Positions 8,816 to 19,484 of a stretch of DNA of 64,000 nt are shown here, piece after piece (the stretch's first letter is position 1; each line of letters begins with the position of its first letter). The notes under the pieces are model-generated. The model was not told the DNA's origin. It was given only the letters and a program-made list of their open reading frames with translations, and ran no database searches. The position numbers were made by a program, and so were the translations under genes. Origin of the DNA: Betaproteobacteria bacterium HGW-Betaproteobacteria-22 (GTDB lineage Bacteria; Pseudomonadota; Gammaproteobacteria; Burkholderiales; Methylophilaceae); the NCBI GenBank assembly GCA_002842285.1, contig PHCJ01000002.1, positions 124,001 through 188,000 on the forward strand. The letters run 5' to 3'.

Positions 8816-10600
8816 TTACTTCTGCCATGCATCACGCAAAGTCACTGTACGATTAAACACAGGCTTACCTGAGACACTGTCCTTTTTATCCGCCACAAAA
8901 TAGCCATGACGTTCGAACTGAAAACGCTCTTCTAACGCCGCATTTTGCAAGCTTTGCTCTAGCTGAGCTGTAATTACCTTGACTGAATCTGGATTGATAT
9001 CCGCTAAAAAGTCGTGGTCACCGCCATCTGCCTGCCTGCCTTCACCTGGATGTGCTTCCTTAAACAATCTGTCATACAAGCGCACTTCTGCCGCATAAGC
9101 ATGTGCAACGCTCACCCAGTGAATATTGCCTTTGACTTTGACGCTATCGGAGCCCAGCGTGCCGGATTTTGTGTCTGGCAGATACTCACAATGCACCACA
9201 GTAATATTGCCATCGGCATCTTTCTCGCAACCAGTGCACTTCACAACATAACCATAACGCAGACGTACCATGCCACCCGGCGTAAGTCTAAAGAAACCTT
9301 TACTTGGCACTTCCATAAAGTCTTCACGCTCGATCCAGAGCTCTCTCGAAAGCTGCACTGTGCGCTTGCCCAATTCGGGCTTTAATGGATGGTTAGGTGC
9401 AAAGCAGTCTTCACTTGTCGCCTCAGGGTAGTTATCAATCACCAGCCTGATCGGATCCAGCACAGCAATACGGCGCTGAGCTTCTATATTGAGCACTTCA
9501 CGCATACAGTCTTCTAAAATCGTGTATTCAATCCATGAGTCAGCCTTGCTCACACCGATGCGGTCAGTAAACAACTTGAATCCGGATGCGGTGTAACCGC
9601 GACGCCTTGCCCCCGCCAACGTAGGCAAGCGCGGATCATCCCAGCCTGACACGTGCTTCTCTTCAACCAATTGAATCAATTTACGTTTTGAAAGCACCAC
9701 ATAAGTGAGGTTTAAACGCGCAAATTCATATTGTTTGGGCAATGGATGCGCAAGTAACCCAGCCTCTGCAAGACACTCCAGCAGCCAATCATAGAACGGA
9801 CGCTGATCTTCAAACTCCAGGGTGCAGATTGAGTGGGTAATACGTTCCAGCGCATCTTCAATCGGGTGGGCAAAGGTGTACATCGGATAAATGCACCATT
9901 GGTCACCGGTATTATGGTGGTGCGCTCGACGCACGCGGTAAATGGCAGGATCGCGCATATTCATATTGGGCGAGGCCATGTCGATTTTGGCACGCAGCAC
10001 CATGCTGCCATCGGCATGCTTGCCATCACGCATCTCTCGGAAACGCACCAGATTCTCTGTAATACTGCGGTTGCGGAAAGGAGATTCTTTGCCTGCTTCA
10101 GTCAGTGTGCCACGGCTGGCGCGCATTTCATCTGCGCTTTGTTCATCCACATAAGCATAGCCGTGTTCAATCAAGCTGGTCGCCGCACGGTACATAAAGT
10201 CAAAATAATTGCTGGCAAAATACAGGTTGCTTTCACCATGATTCTCCCAGCCAAAACCGAGCCACTGCACTGCATCTGTGATGCTGTCCACATACTCCTG
10301 GCTCTCTTTCTCCGGGTTGGTGTCATCAAAGCGCAAATGACAGACACCATCAAAATCACGCGCCAGACCAAAATTCAGAAAAATAGACTTGGCATGTCCG
10401 ATATGCAGATAGCCATTGGGCTCTGGCGGAAAACGCGTGCGAATTTTTGCCGCATCGACAACACCTGCTTCATGATGTGTAGCATCCCCCGGGCTACCTG
10501 CCCATTTTTTTGTGGCAAACTGATTAAGCGATAAATCTTTTTCAATAATCGCGCGTATAAAGTTTGATGCTGCAGGAATCGGTGTTTTTTCAGATGACAT
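8816..10600 (-). CDS. glnS: Glutaminyl-tRNA synthetase
   Basis: TRFPPEPNGYLHIGHAKSIFLNFGLA and VLSKRKL class-I synthetase motifs; start at MSSEKTPIPAASNFIR. Confidence 0.97.
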   Translation of the reverse strand: MSSEKTPIPAASNFIRAIIEKDLSLNQFATKKWAGSPGDATHHEAGVVDAAKIRTRFPPEPNGYLHIGHAKSIFLNFGLARDFDGVCHLRFDDTNPEKESQEYVDSITDAVQWLGFGWENHGESNLYFASNYFDFMYRAATSLIEHGYAYVDEQSADEMRASRGTLTEAGKESPFRNRSITENLVRFREMRDGKHADGSMVLRAKIDMASPNMNMRDPAIYRVRRAHHHNTGDQWCIYPMYTFAHPIEDALERITHSICTLEFEDQRPFYDWLLECLAEAGLLAHPLPKQYEFARLNLTYVVLSKRKLIQLVEEKHVSGWDDPRLPTLAGARRRGYTASGFKLFTDRIGVSKADSWIEYTILEDCMREVLNIEAQRRIAVLDPIRLVIDNYPEATSEDCFAPNHPLKPELGKRTVQLSRELWIEREDFMEVPSKGFFRLTPGGMVRLRYGYVVKCTGCEKDADGNITVVHCEYLPDTKSGTLGSDSVKVKGNIHWVSVAHAYAAEVRLYDRLFKEAHPGEGRQADGGDHDFLADINPDSVKVITAQLEQSLQNAALEERFQFERHGYFVADKKDSVSGKPVFNRTVTLRDAWQK

Positions 10601-10825
10601 AACGAGAATTTCAATATAAGTTGCGCTTATTTTACACCATCGCCAGTGATTCAAAATGCGCAAGCATGGCTAGCCGTATAATTTCACTGCGATTATTTTC
10701 AATACTGCATCATTTTGATCATTAAGCTTCACACTGCCTTGGCGACAACTTTCACAAGCTCAATTAATCTGCAAAATAGAAAAATAAACCGGTGAGCGGA
10801 ATGAGCCGTTTTCTTTAATTTCCGC

Positions 10826-11893
10826 CTAGCGTTCCATCTGATGAGCATGTGACTGATCTGAGTTCACAGGCGCCAGCACTGCTTCAGTCTGATGTGCCTT
10901 GTCTAACTCACGCTCGAACTTACCAGTAACAATATCACCTGCAATACTGCGCGTTACTGCATCCATATAGTCTGCTTCACTCATAATATTGGCTCCGCTC
11001 AATTTCATCTTTTCATCTATTGTCAGATGGGTATAGCGTTCACGCATGGTTTCGAGCACGCTTTCTGCAGCCTTGGTCAGTTCAGGCCTTACTTCAAGAG
11101 CGAGTTGAAGCGCTTTTTCTCCATTTAATTTTTGTATAACTTTGTGCAGATCTTCAGCCTCAGGCTCTTTAGCATCCTGTGATAAATCCAATGCAGTCTT
11201 TACCCCAATTGCAGAAACGCCTATCGTCTGCGCAACACCACGCAAATTATTGCTGGCCATCACTGCAAGTAACTGCCCATCCGTTTGTGCAGCAGCCCCT
11301 TTTAAATGCGTCATCCAAGTGCCGCCATAACGACTTGGCCCTATCAAATATCCCACCTCAGGGTTTGCATTATCGTAATGCAAGGCACGTAAGAATCTGG
11401 AGGCAGATGATAAAGTTTCACGATAATTCTTTTCATCATCCAGCGCCAGTTTTGCATACTTATGTAAATTATCATTCCCGACAAAGTTGCCCAACTCCTT
11501 GATATTTTTAACAAATAAATCGGCACCTTTATTAGCGCCTATATCCTGTGCAGGCATCACTCCTTCTTTAATCCCTCTACCAATCACACTCTCCAGCGGC
11601 TCCATAGCATTTCTTAACTGTTGTAACTCAGCCTGCTCCATAGCTTTTTTTGCAATCTGTTTTTCTACGTAATAATCACGCACATCCCCAAACACCTCTT
11701 TGACAGCGGTATAAGCCTGCTTGGCATAAGGCTCCACTGCTTCCAGCACTTTAGGAACCACTTTACGCTCAACGGTCCCGGCGATTGCCCCCAAGGGCAG
11801 AAGGCCACCAGTCATCGCATCCATTATGTCCTGCACTTGCAACTCTTCTCGTTGCGCCTCCGTTAATTGACTCCCTTTTATGTCTTCAGCCAT
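10826..11893 (-). CDS. Hypothetical protein, 355 aa
   Basis: Long ORF MAEDIKGSQLTEAQREELQVQDIMDAMTGGLLPLGAIAG...; no recognised family. Confidence 0.6.
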   Translation of the reverse strand: MAEDIKGSQLTEAQREELQVQDIMDAMTGGLLPLGAIAGTVERKVVPKVLEAVEPYAKQAYTAVKEVFGDVRDYYVEKQIAKKAMEQAELQQLRNAMEPLESVIGRGIKEGVMPAQDIGANKGADLFVKNIKELGNFVGNDNLHKYAKLALDDEKNYRETLSSASRFLRALHYDNANPEVGYLIGPSRYGGTWMTHLKGAAAQTDGQLLAVMASNNLRGVAQTIGVSAIGVKTALDLSQDAKEPEAEDLHKVIQKLNGEKALQLALEVRPELTKAAESVLETMRERYTHLTIDEKMKLSGANIMSEADYMDAVTRSIAGDIVTGKFERELDKAHQTEAVLAPVNSDQSHAHQMER

Positions 11894-11910
11894 GCTTGCT
11901 CTCCCCTTTG

Positions 11911-12082
11911 GTTAAACCCAGATTTTTCATCATGCGATTTCACATCCACTTGAATCTCAACTTGCCCATTCTGCGTTTTTTTGTGCAAATTTTCTGCCAA
12001 TAGCATAACGATTGAATCATAAAATTTGCACAAAAAACCCATCAAACTTTGTGGCGTTGCCATTTTTAGCTATACTTGCAAG
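11911..12082 (+). repeat. Dispersed intergenic repeat, copy A
   Basis: gttaaacccagatttttcat...cacatccacttgaatctcaacttgcccattctgcg..ttttttgtgcaaattttctgccaatagcat...gttgccatttttagc.atacttgc shared with copies at 42261 and 6771. Confidence 0.75.
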
Positions 12083-12386
12083 TAACGATAGCAAGCAGCA
12101 TGCCAACTAAAAATATTTTTATTTTTCATATAGTTAAAAACACACCAACACTTCCATCAAATCAATACATCAGAAACTGTAGCCAAGCAACGACAAATCA
12201 ACCAAGTGCAACTACAAGTGCTACAAATAGTGCCTATCGCACTTTTGTCTGGTTAAATGCATCCCTTTATAGCAATCATGGAATAATTCAATATAATGCA
12301 ACTAGTTATGCAATTTATCCCATCACTTAACAATTTTTTACAAAATCAATCCCTGTTCACTCAGCGCGTTTAACTTTACATCCCGC

Positions 12387-13361
12387 ATGAACACTCTAAC
12401 TTTTCCTATTCTAAAACTGCTCGCCGATGGCAAGTTTCATTCCGGTGAAGCGATTGCAAAGCATTTCAAGGTGTCGCGTGCGTCGGTGTGGAATGCATTA
12501 CAGCATGCCGAGCAGCTTGGCATTGCGGTGTTTTCTGTACGCGGCCGCGGCTACAAACTGCCGCATGCGCTCACGCTACTGGAAGAACAGGCCATACTCG
12601 ACGCACTCAGGAAGTTTGGCCATACGTTCAAACTCGAGATTCATGACCACATCGAGTCCACAAACACGTACCTGATGCGAAAAGCCAACGCTGAACAGGC
12701 GCATGCCACATGCGTTGCAGCACACCTGCAAACGCAGGGGCGTGGCAGGCGTGGCCGCATCTGGCAGGCGGGGTTAGGAGCGAGTTTAACGTTTTCATTG
12801 CTGTGGCGCTTTCAATGCGGCGCAGCTGCGTTGTCCGGCTTGAGTCTGGCAATTGGAGTCGCCTTGATGCGTGCTTTACACACGCTGGGAATCCACCAGG
12901 CACAGCTCAAATGGCCAAACGACATTTTGATTCATCGTGAAAAGCTGGCAGGCATTCTGATTGAACTGCAAGGCGATATGGACGGGCCCAGCACTGCGGT
13001 CATCGGCATCGGCATCAATCTGCGCCTGCCGGATAACATCAAAAAGCAGATTGAACAGCCAGTAACCGATTTAGCCAGCGTTTCGGCCCAGCCAATCGAC
13101 CCCAACACACTGCTGAGTACATTACTCGGGCAACTGGCCGACGTGCTGAAAGAGTTTGAACAGAATGGGCTAATGAATCTGGGCAATGAATGGACAAACC
13201 ATCATGCATACCATTTGCAGCAGGTTCGCATGCTGATGCCGGATGGTCGGGAAATACACGGCATTGTGCAAGGCATTACGGAAGATGGCACTTTACTCGT
13301 GGAAACTGAAAGTGGCTTACAAAAATTTATTTCTGGCGAAATCAGCCTGCGCGGAATTTAA
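12387..13361 (+). CDS. birA: Biotin--[acetyl-CoA-carboxylase] ligase / biotin operon repressor
   Basis: N-terminal HTH, ESTNTYLMRKA, QGRGRRGRIWQAGLGASL, LKWPNDILIHREKLAGILIE. Confidence 0.95.
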   Translation: MNTLTFPILKLLADGKFHSGEAIAKHFKVSRASVWNALQHAEQLGIAVFSVRGRGYKLPHALTLLEEQAILDALRKFGHTFKLEIHDHIESTNTYLMRKANAEQAHATCVAAHLQTQGRGRRGRIWQAGLGASLTFSLLWRFQCGAAALSGLSLAIGVALMRALHTLGIHQAQLKWPNDILIHREKLAGILIELQGDMDGPSTAVIGIGINLRLPDNIKKQIEQPVTDLASVSAQPIDPNTLLSTLLGQLADVLKEFEQNGLMNLGNEWTNHHAYHLQQVRMLMPDGREIHGIVQGITEDGTLLVETESGLQKFISGEISLRGI

Positions 13362-13382
13362 CCCGCACAGGCTCAATAAAAC

Positions 13383-15674
13383 CTAATACTTAAGGGTTAA
13401 GCCAACATTGATGGAACGTCCCATCCCCGGCATCGCAGTACCCCATAACGGTACAGATCCGGTTGGCACAGTCGCCGTTGTCATTGTTGTTCCCTGCCCA
13501 ACATAGGCACCACCTAGAGGTAGCGCGTATTCCCTGTCAAACAGATTCTCGATACCAAAATCAACCCTGGCCTGTTTCCAGGAGTAACTCGAACGAAGAT
13601 TAACGAGGCTATATCCCGGCGTTCTCATTTCATTACGCGCATCCGAAAGCTTATCTTTCTCTTTCACTACCAACAATTCAACAGCGTTGTTCCATTGATC
13701 GTAATTGTGCGTCAGTGTAAGTTTGGCATTAAGTGGCATGATATTGTAAAGATCATCGCCCGTGTCACGGTTTTTACCGTTGGTATAATTCAGCAACCCC
13801 TTCAGTCTGAACGCTCCTGCGCCGGTTTGCGCTAATGGCATTTGCCCGGAGACATCCATGCCAAAGATGCGTGCAGACTGATTAGCGTAACGAAGCACGG
13901 TAAACTGATCACGCAGCAGCGTCGTTCGTGCGGTGTTAGTCGCTGTGTTCCACTGTACAGCATCAATATAATCAGTGACATAGGTAAAGTAAGGCGTCGC
14001 CTTGAATTCCCAATCACGGTCAGCCGCATGCCAATCGAAGGTAGCGGAGAGTGTATGTGCCTTTTCCGGCTTCAGATTGATATCACCGAAATAGCCATTG
14101 CCATCACCAACCGTATTATTCATCAAGGCAGCCATCTGCCAGGTAGACCAAGTGTAGCGCTCGTACAAATTTGGTGAGCGTACTTTACGTGCCAGCCCAA
14201 ACGCCATGTCCATGCCGGCATTTTTGGTGTAGCGTGCCAGTGCAGTCATATCCCAGTTATGGTCAGTTTTATTGTGATTGCGGGCATTGAATGCGGTACT
14301 GTCACGCAACTGATTTGAACCCATCGCATTGGTACTGTCATAGCCGGCCACACTTCCGGCATCGGTTTTTACGTGCTCATAACGCACGCCTGCGAGCGTT
14401 GTCCAATGAGAATCAATTGTTTTTTCCCACTCACCAAAGAGAGCCGCACGGTCACGCTTGCCATTATTAACATTCAGGAATGTACCGGGCCGCATCATCG
14501 CACCAGACGCTTCCCACCAGTCATCCAGACGATATTGCTGCAACTCACCGCCGATGCGAAGTAGCTCTTGTTGAGAGAGTTTAACATCTCCTTTCACGGA
14601 GGCGCCACTTGTCTTGCCTTCGGTATACATGGGCATGCCGGTGGCACAGGCTGCTGTGCCCACAGGAGCACATGGCCCACCATTACCGGATCCACCAACC
14701 CCAGTATTGCCGCCAGATGCACTACCATACCAGTAGCGCTTGTCCGCACCGAAATCCATGTAATGATCAACCTTCTCATGGTAAACACGCGCCTCGAGAC
14801 CACCCCAATCAAAGTCGCCCAGATAACGTAAATTTACAAGTTTCCGCTCATTATCCAGCATGTCCATACGCTGGTTTGGATAGCCTTGCTCAGGGATATT
14901 CTGATAACCTAACTTAGCTTCAACAATATGAATGCCGCGCTTTAAAGCAAGCACCAACATTTGATTGGTCGTTTCGTAGGCGGTTGAGCCAACTTCGTCT
15001 AATGGGAGCGTATGCCCAATACGGCCGGTGACCAATGAGTTTTTAAAGTTTCCGCCAGCTTTATAGTTATCCGCCTTGGTAATTGCACCGGTATAGCCGG
15101 CATTAAATGATTCCGTCGCATAAGTTGCTGAAATATTCCCACCACGGGCGTTGTTATTGCTGCGATAAAAAGTCCCGATCTCACCCTTGAAAATACTCGC
15201 TTCTCCGGATTTCGCAAACTCCGGTTTTTTTGTTTCGGCGATAATCGTGCCGCCTATACTGTCTCCACCTACACTCACGGGTGTAACCCCCGCATAGACC
15301 TTAATATTATCGACATTGCTTGGGTCCACATACGAAAGTGGCGGATTCATATGATTCGCGCAGCTGGAAATCAGATCCATACCATCCACTTTGACCCGCA
15401 CGCGGTCATCTGCCAGGCCATGAATAGCAGGCAGGCTTGATACGCCACCAGCACGATAGAGGCTGACGCCAGGCTCATCGTTTAACAGGTTTGCTGTATC
15501 ACTGGTACGCTCTAGCAACTTACCTTCATCCGGCAACTTGTCAGCAGTAATTGTTATCGTCGGCAAATCCTGATGCTCAGCACATGCACCTTGTGAATAC
15601 ATTGCAACCAGACATGATGCTAAAATGCTCGATATCACTGAGTGTTTTTTTAACTTAAACTGCTGCATGAACAC
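13383..15674 (-). CDS. TonB-dependent receptor, OprC/NosA-like (putative copper receptor)
   Basis: Plug domain VRVKVDGMDLISSCANHMNPPLSYVDPSNVDNIKVYAGVTPVSVGGDSIGGTI with CxxxM; C-terminal beta-barrel ending NVGLTLKY. Confidence 0.8.
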   Translation of the reverse strand: MFMQQFKLKKHSVISSILASCLVAMYSQGACAEHQDLPTITITADKLPDEGKLLERTSDTANLLNDEPGVSLYRAGGVSSLPAIHGLADDRVRVKVDGMDLISSCANHMNPPLSYVDPSNVDNIKVYAGVTPVSVGGDSIGGTIIAETKKPEFAKSGEASIFKGEIGTFYRSNNNARGGNISATYATESFNAGYTGAITKADNYKAGGNFKNSLVTGRIGHTLPLDEVGSTAYETTNQMLVLALKRGIHIVEAKLGYQNIPEQGYPNQRMDMLDNERKLVNLRYLGDFDWGGLEARVYHEKVDHYMDFGADKRYWYGSASGGNTGVGGSGNGGPCAPVGTAACATGMPMYTEGKTSGASVKGDVKLSQQELLRIGGELQQYRLDDWWEASGAMMRPGTFLNVNNGKRDRAALFGEWEKTIDSHWTTLAGVRYEHVKTDAGSVAGYDSTNAMGSNQLRDSTAFNARNHNKTDHNWDMTALARYTKNAGMDMAFGLARKVRSPNLYERYTWSTWQMAALMNNTVGDGNGYFGDINLKPEKAHTLSATFDWHAADRDWEFKATPYFTYVTDYIDAVQWNTATNTARTTLLRDQFTVLRYANQSARIFGMDVSGQMPLAQTGAGAFRLKGLLNYTNGKNRDTGDDLYNIMPLNAKLTLTHNYDQWNNAVELLVVKEKDKLSDARNEMRTPGYSLVNLRSSYSWKQARVDFGIENLFDREYALPLGGAYVGQGTTMTTATVPTGSVPLWGTAMPGMGRSINVGLTLKY

Positions 15675-15770
15675 GCCCCGTCTTTTGTAAGTTGTTGTAA
15701 TTTGACGGGCATTATAATCATTACTACACCGACCAAAAAAGTGACAAATTGTCGCACCGCATGGAGAACT

Positions 15771-16565
15771 ATGCTGTTAACAATAGATGCAGGCAATACC
15801 CGAACCAAGTGGGCAGTATTTAATGCAGAGGGCGAAATAACGGCGCAGCAGGCTTGTCTTAACCAAGCGCTTGATGGCGCTGACTTTTCAGTTCCTTTAG
15901 CCACTTGCCGGCAAGTCATCATTTCAAATGTTGCAGGGGATACGCATACCGGCCGGCTTGAAAAAAAATTATCTGTCACTCGTGCCCCCATACACTGGTT
16001 AAAATCATCGGCACAAGCTGCGCATGTGATGAATGACTACTTAATCCCGGAGTCACTCGGTAGTGACCGCTGGGCAGCCCTGATTGCAAGTTGGCACCTG
16101 TATCGCGCCCCATGCCTTGTCGTTAACGCAGGCACTGCAGTAACCATAGATGCGCTTATTCAGCACAGCGCCACAGATAAAACCTATGGCAGATTTATTG
16201 GCGGGATGATTCTGCCAGGCCTGGATTTAATGCAAAAAAGCCTGGAGCTGGCCACGGCGCAACTCCCCAAAGCAAGCCTCACAAGAACAACAAACCAGCC
16301 GGGCAATGAAATCATTTTCAGCAAAAGCACCGCCGACGCCATTTACGATGGCGCACTTATCGCCATTATCAGCAGTATGGAAAAATTAGCGCAGGCGCTG
16401 GCAAAAACCTGCGGCACACCGCCCATCATCGTCATCGGTGGTGGCAACGCCGCATTGATTGCAGAAAATTTTTCACGTTATGCCGCAAACATGGTGGCAA
16501 AACAAACGGTCATCGTGGATAATCTGGTGTTAAAGGGCCTGTTTCTACTGGCACAACCCGGCTAA
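15771..16565 (+). CDS. coaX: Type III pantothenate kinase
   Basis: MLLTIDAGNTRTKWAVF...NAGTAVTIDAL...GGMILPGLDLM motifs. Confidence 0.93.
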   Translation: MLLTIDAGNTRTKWAVFNAEGEITAQQACLNQALDGADFSVPLATCRQVIISNVAGDTHTGRLEKKLSVTRAPIHWLKSSAQAAHVMNDYLIPESLGSDRWAALIASWHLYRAPCLVVNAGTAVTIDALIQHSATDKTYGRFIGGMILPGLDLMQKSLELATAQLPKASLTRTTNQPGNEIIFSKSTADAIYDGALIAIISSMEKLAQALAKTCGTPPIIVIGGGNAALIAENFSRYAANMVAKQTVIVDNLVLKGLFLLAQPG

Positions 16566-16589
16566 GAAAGCTTAACAAAGCAAAACGCT

Positions 16590-17264
16590 ATGAAATACAT
16601 ATTTGGACTACTTTTCACAATCAATTTAGGGTTATTTGCCTATTTCAATAGCGAAAAACTCTTACCAAGCTCTCCAAAAATCAAAACTCCTGAAATCGCC
16701 CCGGAAAAAATTGTCGTATTATCAGAGCAGGCGCTGGCGAATCAGATCACAGCGACAGCAAAACCAGCGGAGATAAATCCGGTAGAACTCCAGGCATCGC
16801 TTGCAAGCACATGCTATGAATGGGGAGTTTTTGCAGATACCAACATTGCTAATGCACAAAGCGCTTTGGCAAAACTAGCCCTGCAATCCACCATTAAAGA
16901 ACAAACCTCACAACAGGCAAAAAGATTTTGGGTATATCGCTCACCTGCAAAATCAGCAGCTGAAGTGCAGGCAAAAGTGAACGAGATCAAGGCGCTGGGG
17001 GTTCATGATATGTTTGTTGTACAAGAACCCAATTGGAAAAATGCAATTTCTTTTGGCATTTTTTCAGACGAGAAACTCGCCATCAACTTACAAAAAGAAT
17101 TACAAGCAAAAGGTGTCAGAAATGTAGAAAAATCCTTGCGCAGCCAAGGCAAGCACTACTCCAGCCTGCTGATTAACAACCCAAGCGAGCCGCAACTGGC
17201 TGAGATAAAAAAACTAAAACCTGACTTCCCTGCCGCTGAACTGAAAGAAGCAAGCTGCAGTTAA
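16590..17264 (+). CDS. SPOR-domain-like protein
   Basis: N-terminal TM; CYEWGVFAD..., FWVYRSPAKS, SFGIFSDEKLAINLQKELQAKGV repeats typical of SPOR. Confidence 0.75.
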   Translation: MKYIFGLLFTINLGLFAYFNSEKLLPSSPKIKTPEIAPEKIVVLSEQALANQITATAKPAEINPVELQASLASTCYEWGVFADTNIANAQSALAKLALQSTIKEQTSQQAKRFWVYRSPAKSAAEVQAKVNEIKALGVHDMFVVQEPNWKNAISFGIFSDEKLAINLQKELQAKGVRNVEKSLRSQGKHYSSLLINNPSEPQLAEIKKLKPDFPAAELKEASCS

Positions 17265-17318
17265 GAATTGATCGATTTTAAAGGCCCTAGTAAAGCCTTT
17301 ACCTGCCTAACGTCCGCA

Positions 17319-18695
17319 TCATGCAGGAAAAAGCTTGCCAGGATTTAAAATATTGTTTGGGTCAAAGGTCAGTTTTAAGGACTTCATTAAATTGATCGTG
17401 CTTGCGTCAATTTCACGTGGCACAAAGGGGCGTTTGGCCATGCCCACACCATGCTCTCCTGACAATGTGCCCTGGAGTGACAGCACCAAACTGAACACCT
17501 CATCCAGACAGGCATAAGCGCGTTGCATTTCATCGGCATTATCAGGGTTAACCAGTAAATTCACATGAATATTGCCGTTGCCTGCGTGGCCAAAATTCAC
17601 ATTGGCAATTTGATAATGCGCGGCCAACTTCTCTAAACCTGTGAGCAATTCAGGTAAATGAGACACTGGCACAGCGATATCTTCATTGATCTTTTTAGGC
17701 GCAATATCTTTTAATAAAGGTGAAAGCGCTTTACGTGCAGCCCACAACGCTTTGGTATCATGCGCCGGTTTTGCCTCAATCAAGCCATGCACTTGGCAGG
17801 CTTGCAGAATAGCCGCCGTGGCTTCAGCAATCTCCTGTTGCGAACCGTCCACCTCAATCATCAAATAGGCGCGGGCATTTTCAGGTAATAAGTTCTCATG
17901 TCGATTACGAATCAGCGTGAGCGCACCGTTATCTAAAAACTCCAGCGCGCTTGGCGTGTAAGGTTGCGCCATAATGGCAGCAATCGCCCTAGCACAGCTT
18001 TGCGTATCAGAAAACTCAGCAGTCAAGCCACCTGTATGTTTAGGTAGCGGGGTTAATTTAAGCGTCGCCTCCACAATCACCGCCAAGGTACCTTCAGAGC
18101 CCACCAGCAAACGGGTTAAATCATAACCCACTACCCCTTTGCTGGTATAGCAGCCCGTTCTAATCACATCTCCACCGCCGGTCACCGCGGTCAAGCCCAA
18201 CACATGGTCACGCGCCACGCCATATTTCACTGCATGCGGACCTGCCGCACAAGTAGCGAGATTGCCACCCACACTGCAATAAGCCGCGCTTGAAGGATCT
18301 GGTGGCCAAAAAAAACCAACCTTTTTAATTGCATCCTGCAATTCCTGATTCAGCACCCCAGGCTCCACAGTCGCCATGCGATTATCTGGGTCTATGCTCA
18401 CAATATTATTCATGCGTTCTAATGACAACACCACACCACCCACCTCAGGCACGCTGCCACCCGCAGTGCCTGTGCCACGCCCCCGGGGCACAACCGGCAC
18501 ATGGTAATGATTGCACAACTGAATCACCGCCTGAACTTCTTCCACATTCAGCGGAAAAATCACCGCGACAGGCGCATGATAATTGCGCGAATTATCATAA
18601 GCATAGGCATAGCAATCCACCGGGTCAGTGTAAAGCCTGTCTGCCGACACCAATGGCGTAAGCTTAGCAATCAGTTCTGTTTGCGATGTTGTCAT
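17319..18695 (-). CDS. FAD-binding oxidase (GlcD/D-lactate dehydrogenase-like)
   Basis: VVPRGRGTGTAGGSVPEVGGVVLSLERMNNI; C-terminal FGHAGNGNIHVNLLV...GTLSGEHGVGMAKRPF...DPNNILNPGKLF. Confidence 0.9.
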   Translation of the reverse strand: MTTSQTELIAKLTPLVSADRLYTDPVDCYAYAYDNSRNYHAPVAVIFPLNVEEVQAVIQLCNHYHVPVVPRGRGTGTAGGSVPEVGGVVLSLERMNNIVSIDPDNRMATVEPGVLNQELQDAIKKVGFFWPPDPSSAAYCSVGGNLATCAAGPHAVKYGVARDHVLGLTAVTGGGDVIRTGCYTSKGVVGYDLTRLLVGSEGTLAVIVEATLKLTPLPKHTGGLTAEFSDTQSCARAIAAIMAQPYTPSALEFLDNGALTLIRNRHENLLPENARAYLMIEVDGSQQEIAEATAAILQACQVHGLIEAKPAHDTKALWAARKALSPLLKDIAPKKINEDIAVPVSHLPELLTGLEKLAAHYQIANVNFGHAGNGNIHVNLLVNPDNADEMQRAYACLDEVFSLVLSLQGTLSGEHGVGMAKRPFVPREIDASTINLMKSLKLTFDPNNILNPGKLFPA

Positions 18696-18761
18696 ATGTT
18701 GTTGTCATCTATTTTTTGCGAGCAATTGAGCTTTGCCCACAATCATATCGTTCTGCATTCC

Positions 18762-19400
18762 TTATAGTCCTAATGCATTTTGCATGAAACTGACCTCACC
18801 TGTGGCCAAATCGTAAATACCGCCAATAATCGCAATTTGTTTGCTGGCAACCATGTCTTGCAAAATATCACTGGTATGCATAATTTCATCAATTTGCACT
18901 TGTACGCTTAACGCGCATACTTTAGCCACAAAATCATCGTTGCTGGAACTTCTGTTCTCAACAATGCTTTTTTCCATACGTACCGCAGGCTTGATTAAAT
19001 TAGTGATTTCACCAATATGGCCATCTTTAAAATTATCACACGCGGCTTTTACTGCGCCACAGCCTGTGTGCCCAAGCACCACAACCAGCTTACTACCCAG
19101 GTATTTACAGCCAAATTCCAGGCTGCCAATCGCTTTATCTGAAGCAATATTGCCTGCCAGGCGCACGCTAAACACATCGCCCAAGGCTTGATCAAACACC
19201 ATTTCCACCGGCGCACGTGAATCACTACAACTCAACATTGAAACAAACGGATGTTGCTTATCTTTGGTCATCATCACCAAATTATGCAAATCTTTATTTG
19301 CCGTTAAGTTATTAGCAAAGCGATGATTACCATCAATCAGCACATCTAGCGCCTGTTGCGGCGTCATTTTGTCACGGTCTAGCAAGGGGTGTTTATACAT
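18762..19400 (-). CDS. Beta-class carbonic anhydrase
   Basis: SMLSCSDSRAPVEMVFDQALGDVFSVRLAGNIA; LVVVLGHTGCGAV. Confidence 0.93.
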   Translation of the reverse strand: MYKHPLLDRDKMTPQQALDVLIDGNHRFANNLTANKDLHNLVMMTKDKQHPFVSMLSCSDSRAPVEMVFDQALGDVFSVRLAGNIASDKAIGSLEFGCKYLGSKLVVVLGHTGCGAVKAACDNFKDGHIGEITNLIKPAVRMEKSIVENRSSSNDDFVAKVCALSVQVQIDEIMHTSDILQDMVASKQIAIIGGIYDLATGEVSFMQNALGL

Positions 19401-19484
19401 GCGTTACCTCGGTTTAATGATTTTTTTGCATTATAACTGAGTCCATCAACAAGCTATTAAAAATCATATCAGCCTTTATATATA

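Noticed and set aside
9833-10534. 233-aa plus-strand ORF
   Set aside because: Antisense to glnS; long only because of codon usage in the real gene.
14609-14917. Plus-strand ORFs inside the TonB receptor
   Set aside because: Antisense shadows of a strongly recognised gene.
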